A DNA stretch of 14,074 nt from Spirochaetales bacterium (GCA_007130025.1 SLTF01000014.1:1-14074), one strand, 5' to 3'; counted from the first letter of the stretch, positions 1 to 7,469 are shown. Numbers and translations are program-made. The notes: a model not told the origin generated them from the letters alone.

Positions 1-66
1 CACCGAGATCGTCGCATCGGCAGTGGGAACGAGGCGGCCGTTGATCGAGCAGAACGGACCGTTCAC
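1..66 (-). CDS. Probable class IV aminotransferase, N-terminal 22 codons only
   Basis: The minus strand reads from a GTG at 66-64 to the window edge with no stop. The peptide begins MNGPFCSINGRLVP and goes on to TADATISV. The pattern 'x-INGRLVP-x(4)-ATISV' is how many fold-type IV PLP aminotransferases begin (branched-chain aminotransferase, D-alanine aminotransferase, aminodeoxychorismate lyase), just before their 'DxGxxxGDGxFE' segment. The GTG overlaps the ppk1 stop as GTGA (63-66), the same junction seen twice more in this window, so it is probably the last visible gene of the glk-ppx-ppk1 operon. Which class IV enzyme it is cannot be told from 22 residues. The family call is an inference from a short motif; that it is coding is supported by the junction. 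Confidence 0.55.
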   Translation of the reverse strand, partial: MNGPFCSINGRLVPTADATISV

Positions 67-2282
67 TTTTGCGCCCTCGGTGGCCTTCGCCGAACCGCGA
101 ACTCCTTCTTTTCTGCGAACACCGGCTGTTCCGCCTCCACTACCGCCCGCTCACAGAGCGCGTGCTGAGCGACAAAAACCGCCTGTGTGCCTTTGGGCTC
201 CTTCCGCTCGTAGCGTCCGTCGGAACGAAGCACGTGCGCCTGTCCGGTGTCACGAAAGTACGTCAGCAGGATCTGATGCGTCTCCTCCACCAATCCGGGG
301 TCTTCAATGGGCACCATGAGCTCGATCCTGCGATCCAGGTTCCGCGGCATCCAATCTGCACTGGAGAGAAAGACCTCGGGCGACCCACTGTTCTGGAACC
401 AGAACAGTCGCGCATGCTCAAGAAAGCGGCCGACAACGCTCACCACGGTGATGTTCTCGCTGCGGCCCGACACACCCGGCACTAACATGCAGATGCCGCG
501 CACGTTCAGGTCAATGCGAACCCCGGCGTTTGACGCCTTGTACAGCGCGTCGATGATTTCTGGATCGGCCAGCGAATTGAGCTTGGCGATGATGCGACCG
601 GGAGCGTCCTTGCTCGACTGCATGGCCTCTCGCTCGATGAGGGTGATCAACCGGCGCTTGAGACTGGTCGGCGCCATGGCGAGTTTGTTCAGGACGGGAA
701 TGGCGGAGTAACCGGTTATCGCATTGAAGAAGAGCCCCACCTCGTATGCAAGATCCTCACGAGTGGTGAGGAGCCCAATATCGGTATAGAGCCGGGCGGT
801 GCTCTCATTGTAATTTCCCGTTCCAACGTGCAGGTACCTCTGCACGCCGTTGGCCTCACGGCGGACAATCAGCATCGCCTTGGCGTGCACCTTGAGGTGG
901 GCAATCCCGTGAACCACAATGGCGCCTGCGCGCTCCAACCGCTCGGCCCAGGTGATGTTACGCTGCTCATCGAATCGCGCCTTGATCTCCACCAGAACGG
1001 TCACTTGTTTTCCGTTCTCCGCGGCCTGCTCGAGAGCGGAGATAATCGCGGAGTCGCCACTGGTGCGGTAGAGGGTCATTTTGATGGCCAGAACATGGGG
1101 ATCTGCTGCCGCCTCCCTCACCAGCTGAACAACCGGATCAAACGAGACGTAGGGGTGATGGAGCAACACGTCCTGCCGCTTCAGAACATCCCAGATCGGG
1201 GTTTCATCGAGAAAGAACCGTGAAGATCGGGCGAGCCACCGGGGATGGCGGAGATGATCAAACCCGGGCACCGCGGTCAGACTCATGAGGTTTCCGAGGT
1301 CGAGCGGATCGTCCTTGAAGAAGACTTCGTGCTCCGTGAGATCCAGAGCGGTTCGCAGAATCGCAGGGATCTGGCCGCCGGCAGCGCGACGGTTCACCGA
1401 CAGTCGCACCGCGGTCGAGCGCGACCGGTGTTCCAGAACCTGTTCCATCGCTTCAACAAAATCTTCGTCCCGCTCTTCATCTACCCCAAAGTCAGCGTCG
1501 CGGGTCACGCGGAACACTGCCGATTCACGCACCCGGTAACCGGGAAAGATGAGATCGGCGTTCTCTTCGATGACCTGTTCCAGAAAGGTGAAGGTAAACG
1601 CTCCACGATCGTCGGGCATGGTAACCACCCGATCGAGCGTATTGGGAATCTGAACGATGGCAAGCAGAAGCGCGGCCTGGCTGTCGTGCGGCGATTGAGT
1701 GGCAGTATTTGATGAGGCCGCAGCCGGCGACGGAACCGGAGACAATCCGGGGTCAACGGCAAATGGCGGATCGCTTCCCGGCTCCAGAAGGAATGCGGTA
1801 TGGAGACGCATGTTGCCCGAGTAGGGAAGCCCCTGCTCAGGCCTCCGACGGACCGGGGTCAGCACGGGAAAAATCTCGTTCTCAAACCGTTCCCGAAGAA
1901 CCGCCCGCTGAGTGGCGCTCCACTGTGCCGCATTTACCAGTGCGATTCCTTCGCGCGCAAGTTGCGGCATGATGTGCTGGAGAAGGCAGGCGTACTTGCG
2001 ACGCACCAGCTCTCGAACGCGCTCGTTGATTCGCTCCATCAATTGAGCAGGTGCCAGTCCCGACGGATCGCGCGACGCAGCCCCCACCCTCAATTGACGC
2101 TTGATGGTAGCAACCCGCACCATGTAGAACTCGTCAAAATTGGAAGTAACGATACAGAGAAACTTCAGCCGCTCCAGCAACGGCAGCTGATCGTTCTCGG
2201 CCTCCTGAAGTACCCGCTCGTTGAACTCAAGCCAGCTGAGATCCCGATTGAAATAGCGCGGATGCTTTTTCTTTTTCCCCAT
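63..2282 (-). CDS. ppk1: Polyphosphate kinase 1 (Ppk1)
   Basis: 739 residues; makes long-chain polyphosphate from ATP (reversible; EC 2.7.4.1), usually membrane-associated. The N-terminal domain opens with the classic YFNRDLSWLEFNERVL (10-25) and SNFDEFYMVRVA (47-58). The two phospholipase-D-like C-terminal domains carry the catalytic histidines: H466 in LKVHAKAML (equivalent to the autophosphorylated His435 of the E. coli enzyme), H485 in YLHVGTGNYNE, and H623 in FLEHARLFWF. The family is usually near 690 residues. The excess is mostly a Pro/Ser/Ala-rich insert at about 167-203 in the head domain and a basic tail (KKEFAVRRRPPRAQK). The ATG lies 2 bases after the ppx stop, so translation is probably coupled. 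The product is the counterpart of the phosphatase encoded just upstream: one builds the polymer, the other shortens it. Confidence 0.97.
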   Translation of the reverse strand: MGKKKKHPRYFNRDLSWLEFNERVLQEAENDQLPLLERLKFLCIVTSNFDEFYMVRVATIKRQLRVGAASRDPSGLAPAQLMERINERVRELVRRKYACLLQHIMPQLAREGIALVNAAQWSATQRAVLRERFENEIFPVLTPVRRRPEQGLPYSGNMRLHTAFLLEPGSDPPFAVDPGLSPVPSPAAASSNTATQSPHDSQAALLLAIVQIPNTLDRVVTMPDDRGAFTFTFLEQVIEENADLIFPGYRVRESAVFRVTRDADFGVDEERDEDFVEAMEQVLEHRSRSTAVRLSVNRRAAGGQIPAILRTALDLTEHEVFFKDDPLDLGNLMSLTAVPGFDHLRHPRWLARSSRFFLDETPIWDVLKRQDVLLHHPYVSFDPVVQLVREAAADPHVLAIKMTLYRTSGDSAIISALEQAAENGKQVTVLVEIKARFDEQRNITWAERLERAGAIVVHGIAHLKVHAKAMLIVRREANGVQRYLHVGTGNYNESTARLYTDIGLLTTREDLAYEVGLFFNAITGYSAIPVLNKLAMAPTSLKRRLITLIEREAMQSSKDAPGRIIAKLNSLADPEIIDALYKASNAGVRIDLNVRGICMLVPGVSGRSENITVVSVVGRFLEHARLFWFQNSGSPEVFLSSADWMPRNLDRRIELMVPIEDPGLVEETHQILLTYFRDTGQAHVLRSDGRYERKEPKGTQAVFVAQHALCERAVVEAEQPVFAEKKEFAVRRRPPRAQK

Positions 2283-2284
2283 GG

Positions 2285-3868
2285 CTACACCACGTACACC
2301 TTATATCCAAACACGTCCTCAAACAGGTTTGCCTTGTGGGCCATTCCGTTGCGCGAAATGGTGATGTCTCCGCGGTGTTCGCAGTGAAGCAGGAGGTTCT
2401 CTTCCTGCCGCTCCACCCGAACGCTGGCAATGCGCTGCGAATGGCCACGGTCCAGAGCGTCGGCAACACGCAGAATGGCCGCGAGTTTCAACACCCGAAC
2501 TCGATTCTCCCGTCTCAGCGCCGCGTAGCTGACGTGTGCCGCGCTCGGCAACGCCTTACGGTGATAGCGAACCAGATGCGAGACCACTAGAATATCCGGG
2601 CGGGAGAGGCCGAAGATCTCGGAGTTCGCGACGATGTACTGCCCGTGTTTGTGGTGACCGGAGCTGCGGATGTAGTTCCCGATGTCGTGCAGGATCGCAC
2701 CAACCTCCAGAACCATCCGCGAGTGCTCATCCATGCCGTGCTCGCTTTGCAGCTGATCAAAGAGCTGCAGCGACAGCCGGGATACGTGCACCGCGTGCTG
2801 CTCGTCAAAGTGGTACTTGCGACCCAGACTCATGGCCGACGCCACAACCTGCGAATAGAGTTCCCGCTCCACCGCGGGGTCGGTCCCGGTGGCAAACTCA
2901 ACCAGGACCCCCTCGCGGATACTCACGTCGGGTACGACCATCTCGGTCGCGCTGGTTGCATCAAGAAAGAGCTGGTAAATGAAGAGCGCCGGCACCAGCC
3001 CGTCGGCTTCATTGTAGGTGATTCCCAACTCGCGGACGATCTCGTCGCGGCTCATCTTCTGCAGACGGTCAAGCAGGGCCTCGAAGTCAGCCTTGCGAAT
3101 AACCGCGAAACGGTTATCCTTTGTGCTGCCGGCCGCTATCGCGGCGAGCCGCGCATCACCGCCCACGGCCAGAAAGAGGCGCACCTTCTTCAGGGGGAGC
3201 TCGGCGTCAAGAATCTCGGTGGTAACGCGAACACTCTCGCGCAGGTACTCGCGCATCTGCGTCCCAAGTTCTCCCGTGGCGAGCACTTGCTGCTCGATGC
3301 GCACTGTCCCCAGCCGCAAACTGTGGGCAGCCACAACCTTCCCCTGCTTCAACATCATCAGTTCCGTGGTACCACCACCAACTTCCAGAATCATGGTACT
3401 GGAGCGGGCAAATTTCTGCTTCTGCGCGCGGAGCGTGTGTTGCACAGCAAGGTAGGTCAGGTGGTTTTCTTCAATGCCCTCGACAATCTCCACGCGAAAT
3501 CCCGTGCGGGTGAACACCCGATCGATGAAGGTGTCCCGATTGCGCGCTTCCCGGATCGCACTGGTAGCAATGACGCGGACGTTGCTCTCCGGGATCTGCC
3601 AGCCCCGGATGAGTTCCCGGAATCCCGCGAGGATCTTTATCGCCTGACGAACCGTTTCGGGGCCCAGTTGCCCCGACAGAAACACGTCCTTGCCCAACGG
3701 AACCGGGCGCTCCGCGCGGTCGAGCCGTCTCCACGACCCCTCGGTATCGAGCTCTGCCACAACGAGCCGGATTGCCGAGCTGCCCATATCGATGACGGCA
3801 ACCGGCCGCCGCTCCGTACCGGATGTGGCCGAGGCGCCCGCTGCGCCGGCCTTCTCAGCAGTGCTCAC
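2285..3868 (-). CDS. ppx: Exopolyphosphatase / pppGpp phosphatase family protein with C-terminal HD domain (Ppx/GppA)
   Basis: 527 residues. The N-terminal half is the Ppx/GppA actin-like phosphatase: phosphate-1 loop IDMGSSAIRLVV (26-37), catalytic-region glutamates in GIEENHLTYLA (131-141) and phosphate-2 loop LEVGGGTTELM (161-171). Such enzymes release terminal phosphate from polyphosphate and/or hydrolyse pppGpp. Residues about 345-500 form an HD-type domain: H361, the doublet H394-D395 in AILHDIGNYI, H405/H406 and D470. This arrangement is typical of the long Ppx subfamily. The usual GSNS of the first loop is GSSA here. The start is GTG at 3868, overlapping the glucokinase stop as GTGA, with a GGAG about 8 bases upstream. 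The first 20 residues are Ala/Ser/Gly-rich and not part of the fold. The adjacent ppk1 favours a polyphosphate substrate; pppGpp cannot be excluded. Confidence 0.93.
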   Translation of the reverse strand: MSTAEKAGAAGASATSGTERRPVAVIDMGSSAIRLVVAELDTEGSWRRLDRAERPVPLGKDVFLSGQLGPETVRQAIKILAGFRELIRGWQIPESNVRVIATSAIREARNRDTFIDRVFTRTGFRVEIVEGIEENHLTYLAVQHTLRAQKQKFARSSTMILEVGGGTTELMMLKQGKVVAAHSLRLGTVRIEQQVLATGELGTQMREYLRESVRVTTEILDAELPLKKVRLFLAVGGDARLAAIAAGSTKDNRFAVIRKADFEALLDRLQKMSRDEIVRELGITYNEADGLVPALFIYQLFLDATSATEMVVPDVSIREGVLVEFATGTDPAVERELYSQVVASAMSLGRKYHFDEQHAVHVSRLSLQLFDQLQSEHGMDEHSRMVLEVGAILHDIGNYIRSSGHHKHGQYIVANSEIFGLSRPDILVVSHLVRYHRKALPSAAHVSYAALRRENRVRVLKLAAILRVADALDRGHSQRIASVRVERQEENLLLHCEHRGDITISRNGMAHKANLFEDVFGYKVYVV

Positions 3869-4851
3869 CGGGAGGACTCCAGCGCAAGCGACTCCCGAAG
3901 CAGCGCCGCCGCTCCAATGACCGCGGCATCGTCGCCGAGTTCGGCGGCTTTGACCTTCACGTGTTCGACCATGCGCTTCATACCAGTCTCTCGCATCGAC
4001 TCGATCGCGGTCGCCAGGTATTGGTCGCCAAACTTCTCAACCATACCCCCACCAAGAATGATCAGCTCGGGATCGAAGGCGTTCACGCAGTTGCCCATCC
4101 CGATTCCCAGAAACTGTGCCGATCTCATCACCAGCTCGATGACCGCCTCTTCGCCCGCTTCCATTGCCCTGGCGATGGTCCCGCTCTTGATGGCAAGGAA
4201 GTCGGCGCCTGCCTTCTGACGGATGGTTGGGGCCTCGCCGTTGGCAGCCAACGCCACCAGATCCTTTGCAAGCGCGGACCGGGAAGCCACCGCCTCCAGG
4301 CATCCGAACCGGCCACAGCCGCAGCGCCTTCCGCCCGCCTGCACGACCATGTGGCCAATCTCGCCGGCACCGCCCCGTGCGCCGCGGTAGAGCCGGCCAT
4401 CAAGAATGAGCCCGCCGCCAATGCCGGTCCCGGGGAAGAGTCCGACGATGTGGGAAAACCCGCGCCCGGCGCCCGCCACAAACTCGCCGTAGACGCCGGC
4501 GTTCACGTCGTTTTCCAGAACAACCGGCAGACCGAGCTTCTTCGTCAGTCGGTCACGCAGTGCAAAGTCACGCAGATCGAGGTTGGGGGTTTCAAGCACA
4601 ACGCCCGTGTGCATGTCGATGGGCCCTGGACAGGCGATGCCAACGCCGGCGATGTCTGAGAGTACGCAACCGGCACTGACGAGCGCCTGTTCGATCGTAT
4701 CGACGATTCCCGCAAACACGGCGTCGTTTCCCCGTTCGGTTCCCGTCTTTCGCTTGGCCCGGCCACGGACGCTGAAGTCCCCGCCAACCACGGCGGCGAG
4801 CATCTTCGTTCCGCCAAGATCGAATCCGAGTACCGGAGCGGCTTCTGCCAT
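3865..4851 (-). CDS. glk: ROK-family glucokinase
   Basis: 328 residues, the usual length for bacterial ROK glucokinases; cytoplasmic, phosphorylates glucose at C6 (EC 2.7.1.2). Visible: phosphate-binding loop DLGGTKMLAAVV (11-22), catalytic Asp115 in VLENDVNAGVYGE, GTGIGGGLIL (141-150), the sugar-binding E164-I-G-H167, and the ROK zinc cluster with Cys177, Cys179 and Cys184 in CGCGRFGCLEA plus His167. An adenosine-loop-like PELIILGGGM follows (261-270). The start has GGGAGG at 4858-4863, 6 bases before the ATG. It is the first gene of an operon with ppx (GTGA overlap) and ppk1. Some ROK enzymes use polyphosphate, and the operon invites that idea, but the zinc motif is that of the ordinary ATP-dependent group. 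Another hexose or N-acetyl-hexosamine remains possible. Confidence 0.9.
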   Translation of the reverse strand: MAEAAPVLGFDLGGTKMLAAVVGGDFSVRGRAKRKTGTERGNDAVFAGIVDTIEQALVSAGCVLSDIAGVGIACPGPIDMHTGVVLETPNLDLRDFALRDRLTKKLGLPVVLENDVNAGVYGEFVAGAGRGFSHIVGLFPGTGIGGGLILDGRLYRGARGGAGEIGHMVVQAGGRRCGCGRFGCLEAVASRSALAKDLVALAANGEAPTIRQKAGADFLAIKSGTIARAMEAGEEAVIELVMRSAQFLGIGMGNCVNAFDPELIILGGGMVEKFGDQYLATAIESMRETGMKRMVEHVKVKAAELGDDAAVIGAAALLRESLALESSR

Positions 4852-4885
4852 GGTAGGCCTCCCGTCGTGGTCGTTGTGTCACTAC

Positions 4886-4913
4886 ACTATACCACCCGGG
4901 CGGTTCCGCGCAA
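4886..4913 (-). promoter_or_regulatory. Candidate sigma-70-type promoter for the glk-ppx-ppk1 operon
   Basis: On the minus strand, TTGCGC (4913-4908, 4 of 6 to the -35 consensus) is followed by a 16-base spacer and TATAGT (4891-4886, 5 of 6 to the -10). The -10 ends about 34 bases before the glk ATG, leaving room for a 5' leader carrying the GGGAGG ribosome site at 4863-4858. Consensus matching only. Confidence 0.5.
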
Positions 4914-4927
4914 CGCGCGCGATGCTT

Positions 4928-4956
4928 TTGACAGTTGTGCCGGTTTGCGGTATCTA
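4928..4956 (+). promoter_or_regulatory. Candidate promoter of the nadR-like gene, giving a leaderless mRNA
   Basis: A perfect -35 TTGACA at 4928-4933, a 17-base spacer, then TATCTA at 4951-4956 (a weaker -10, 3 of 6). Only 7 bases separate the -10 from the ATG at 4964, so transcription would start at or beside the A of the ATG. No Shine-Dalgarno-like purine run precedes the ATG, which agrees with leaderless initiation. Confidence 0.5.
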
Positions 4957-4963
4957 GTACGCA

Positions 4964-5935
4964 ATGAGCACCACAACGCGCGGCCTCATCCTGGGCCGAT
5001 TCATGCCGCCGCATAACGGCCACCGCTATCTGATCGACTTTGGCAGGCACATTGCCGATGAGCTGACGGTATTCCTCTGCTCGCTGCCGCCCGATCCCAT
5101 CCCCGGCACGCTGCGCCTGCAGTGGATGCAGGAGATCTTTCCCGCGGTTCGTCTGGTGCACATCACCGAAGAGAACCCCAAGGCAAACAAGAACGAGCCG
5201 GGTGCAACGGCAATCTGGGCCCGCGCCCTCGCCGAGCACATGCCCCACGGAGTTGACTACGTGTTTGCCTCGGAGCACTACGGGTTCGATCTCGCGCGGG
5301 AGCTGGACGCAAAGTTTGTCCCCGTTGATCCGTCGCGCTCGCTGTTCCCGGTATCAGCAACCGCGGTTCGCGCCGCGCCGATGACGTACTGGGACTATCT
5401 GCCCGAACCGGTACGCCCCTACTTTGTGCGCAGAGTCTGCATTGCCGGTGCAGACGTTCGCCGGCGCGTCGCCCTTGGCCGCGCCCTCTCGGAGCATTTC
5501 AAGACCATCTATTCCGGCGACTACGCGCGCTTCTGGCAAGACCACATGGACCGCCCACCGCAGGAGGCAGACCTCCCCCTTCTGATGCGGGCCCAGGCTG
5601 CGTCCGAAGGCGCCCTCGCCCGCCAGGCCGACCGCCTGCTCTTTGTCACCACCGATCCCACGCAGCTCGCCCTGCAGTGGAGGGTCCAGCACGGAGAGGC
5701 CGCCGACCGGCTGGTGGCCGAGCGGCAGCGCGGGTACGATCTCTATCTGATCATGGAAGAACCCGACGGAGCCGACCCCGACGGATCGGTGGCCCGGTAT
5801 CGAAGCATGATCCCGGCGGATGCCAACGCGGTTACCGTTCCGGTGCCGGGAGACCCGACCGATCCCGATGACCACATCGGCCTGACCCTTGAGCCGGCCT
5901 GCGCCGCGGTGGAGGAGCTGCTGAGAGCGCAGTGA
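4964..5935 (+). CDS. NadR-like nicotinamide-nucleotide adenylyltransferase with degenerate kinase domain
   Basis: 323 residues. Residues 1-150 are an NMN adenylyltransferase domain of the NadR type: GRFMPPHNGH (11-20) holds the nucleotidyl-transfer histidines H17 and H20, and VSATAVRAAP (130-139) is the phosphate-binding motif near the end. This domain joins NMN to ATP to make NAD+. Residues about 155-323 match the position and spacing of the ribosylnicotinamide kinase domain of NadR, but the Walker A Gly-Lys-Ser/Thr is lost: the loop reads GADVRRRV (162-169). The Asp-bearing strand reads RLLFVTTD (224-231), where FIDTD is usual. The N-terminal helix-turn-helix of the enterobacterial repressor is absent, so a repressor role is unlikely. 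It is the only plus-strand gene, flanked by a divergent operon and a convergent restriction cassette. Adenylyltransferase call strong; loss of kinase activity inferred. Confidence 0.85.
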   Translation: MSTTTRGLILGRFMPPHNGHRYLIDFGRHIADELTVFLCSLPPDPIPGTLRLQWMQEIFPAVRLVHITEENPKANKNEPGATAIWARALAEHMPHGVDYVFASEHYGFDLARELDAKFVPVDPSRSLFPVSATAVRAAPMTYWDYLPEPVRPYFVRRVCIAGADVRRRVALGRALSEHFKTIYSGDYARFWQDHMDRPPQEADLPLLMRAQAASEGALARQADRLLFVTTDPTQLALQWRVQHGEAADRLVAERQRGYDLYLIMEEPDGADPDGSVARYRSMIPADANAVTVPVPGDPTDPDDHIGLTLEPACAAVEELLRAQ

Positions 5936-6338
5936 TTTCCGCGGACAGCCGATGCCCGAGGTCGGTAAGTTTAACCAAAGAGGTTGTTTCGCACGCCCAA
6001 ACCACAATCGGTCTCCATTCGCCCTCTAGAAGGAGTCTATAGTTTGTGCGATCGCGGGCGCTGTTCGCTGCGATCTTCTCTGCCCAGAACTCAGCATTCG
6101 TTGAAGGAAGCTTTCCTCGATTGCAGTCGTGACCATGCCAGAAACAGCCGTTCACGAAAACTACCACACGGTGTCGGGGCAGCACGATGTCGGGAGTTCC
6201 GGGCAAGGCTCCATCATGAAGACGAAACCGATAGCCCAACCGGTGGAGTAACGACCTAACCAGCACCTCCGGCAACGTATTCCGGTTCTTCACTCGAGAC
6301 ATAATCTCGCGCCTCTTGTGTTTCGGGAACACGTCCAT
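5832..6338 (-). CDS. vsr: Very short patch repair (Vsr) endonuclease
   Basis: 168 residues from the ATG at 6338. It nicks beside T:G mismatches left when 5-methylcytosine deaminates, protecting cells that carry a C5 methyltransferase. Relative to E. coli Vsr: metal-binding D50 in LPGTPDIVL (E. coli D51), H68 in GCFWHGHDC (H69), zinc ligands C65, H70, C72 and C116 in VVWACE. The E. coli T63-H64 pair is V-N here, a variation expected in this family. A longer reading from 6374 exists, but the chosen start gives the usual N-terminus (MDVFPKHKRREIMSRVK) and has GGGGGTG 8 bases upstream (6353-6347). The gene overlaps the 3' end of the methyltransferase gene by 83 bases in another frame. The conserved fold ends near RLSAEI; the last ~33 residues (Pro/Arg/Gly-rich) are antisense to the nadR-like gene and look like read-through past a lost stop. 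Confidence 0.92.
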   Translation of the reverse strand: MDVFPKHKRREIMSRVKNRNTLPEVLVRSLLHRLGYRFRLHDGALPGTPDIVLPRHRVVVFVNGCFWHGHDCNRGKLPSTNAEFWAEKIAANSARDRTNYRLLLEGEWRPIVVWACETTSLVKLTDLGHRLSAEITALSAAPPPRRRPAQGSGRCGHRDRSGLPAPER

Positions 6339-7443
6339 CGTACAAACACCCCCGACTTTCAAGCCACATATCATACACCCTGTTTGCTACGGCTCCCGCC
6401 AGGAGCGGAGGCACTGCATTTCCGATTTGTCTGGCGATCTCGATCTTGGTTCCCTTGAACACGAACCGGTCCGGGAACGTCTGGAATCGTGCCGCCTCAC
6501 GATGGGTGATCGGTCTGTGTTGTTCGGGATGCAGGTAGCGGCCCTTCTCCGGCTTGAAAAACTCGGTGCGAATGGTGAACGCCGGCCGATCCCACCAGAG
6601 CCGCCCAAACAGATCGGTACCACCGGACGTCTTGTTCACCCAACACTGCGGCGTCAGCTCAAGAGCGTTCCGCTGCAGATCAAACCGGTTCATCCCTTCA
6701 TCGGGAATCGCGCGATAACGCGCAAGGCTTTTCGGAGTCGGACTTCGACCGAAATGCAAGTCGAGCGGCGCAGGTTCATCGCGAATCTCTGTACCTTGTG
6801 GAGGAGGAAGATCACCGATCGCCGATCTGACAGTTCGCCAAGGTTCGGCATTCAGAGCGTATGCGCCGGAGAAGAAGGCAAACTGGTTCGGAGAGAGTCG
6901 AGGATCGTAGTGGGTGCGCAACGGGGGAAGGAAGCGCGATGGATCCACCCGCTTGGAACCGACCACAAACGCTCGTTTCCGAGTTTGAGGAACACCGTAA
7001 TCTGCGGCCAATAACGCTCCGGACCAGGTTCGAAACCCGCGATCCGATGCCCACCGGAGGATTTCGTCGTGTTCCAACGAGCCAAGTAGTTGTGGAACGT
7101 TTTCCATAACGAAATACTCAGCCTTGCTGCGGTCCACCACGTCCATGAACGGGATCCAGAGTTTTTTGCGCGGATCGTCGGCTCGGCCTTTGTTGAGGAG
7201 ACTGAAACCCTGGCATGGAGGCCCACCGACCACGATATCGGCTTCAGGTATCGCTGCACCCGAATCGCTGAGTATATCCACCAGATCACCATGTACGCAC
7301 AGAGGTCCGAAGTTCGCGTTATAGCTGGCGACAGCGTACTCATTGAAATCGTTCGCCCAAACCGGCGTATACGTGGCGGCAGATTGCCAGTGAAACCCAA
7401 CGGATAATCCACCTGCACCACAGAACAGATCAATCAATCGCAT
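6256..7443 (-). CDS. DNA (cytosine-5-)-methyltransferase
   Basis: 395 residues; transfers methyl from S-adenosylmethionine to C5 of cytosine in a specific DNA site. Motifs in order: I, LIDLFCGAGGLS (3-14); IV, GGPPCQGFS (73-81) with catalytic Cys77; VI, MENV (113-116); VIII, QTRKRAF (153-159); a target-recognition region about 230-310; IX, REAARFQTFP (315-324); X, GNAVPPLLA (341-349). Nothing essential is missing. About 35 residues follow motif X, and the DNA for most of these also encodes the start of vsr in another frame. Ribosome site GAGGT at 7455-7451, 7 bases before the ATG. It lies 38 bases after the HNH endonuclease gene. The three genes form a type II restriction-modification cassette with a V gene. 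The recognition site cannot be read from sequence alone. Confidence 0.95.
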   Translation of the reverse strand: MRLIDLFCGAGGLSVGFHWQSAATYTPVWANDFNEYAVASYNANFGPLCVHGDLVDILSDSGAAIPEADIVVGGPPCQGFSLLNKGRADDPRKKLWIPFMDVVDRSKAEYFVMENVPQLLGSLEHDEILRWASDRGFRTWSGALLAADYGVPQTRKRAFVVGSKRVDPSRFLPPLRTHYDPRLSPNQFAFFSGAYALNAEPWRTVRSAIGDLPPPQGTEIRDEPAPLDLHFGRSPTPKSLARYRAIPDEGMNRFDLQRNALELTPQCWVNKTSGGTDLFGRLWWDRPAFTIRTEFFKPEKGRYLHPEQHRPITHREAARFQTFPDRFVFKGTKIEIARQIGNAVPPLLAGAVANRVYDMWLESRGCLYDGRVPETQEARDYVSSEEPEYVAGGAG

Positions 7444-7469
7444 TACTCAGACCTCGTCGCACCCGATAG

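Larger units (their letters stand above)
4852..4963. promoter_or_regulatory. Divergent promoter region between glk and the nadR-like gene
   Basis: This 112-base gap is the only real intergenic space in the window. It must hold promoters for both the minus-strand glk operon and the plus-strand nadR-like gene; candidates for each are listed separately and do not overlap. A GC-alternating stretch (about 4908-4920) lies between them. No clear operator palindrome was seen. Confidence 0.8.

Noticed and set aside
2645..4219. 524-codon plus-strand open frame antisense to ppx and glk
   Set aside because: The minus-strand genes have clear family motifs throughout; this frame has none and is a by-product of GC-rich codon use.
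3865..4851. Polyphosphate-dependent glucokinase
   Set aside because: Operon context is suggestive, but the CxCGxxGC zinc cluster fits ATP-dependent ROK glucokinases and no polyphosphate-specific motif was recognised.
4964..5935. NadR transcriptional repressor
   Set aside because: The protein begins directly with the nucleotidyltransferase motif; there is no helix-turn-helix domain.
6339..6374. Upstream ATG for Vsr adding 12 residues
   Set aside because: The 6338 start gives the usual Vsr N-terminus and has GGGGGTG at proper spacing.
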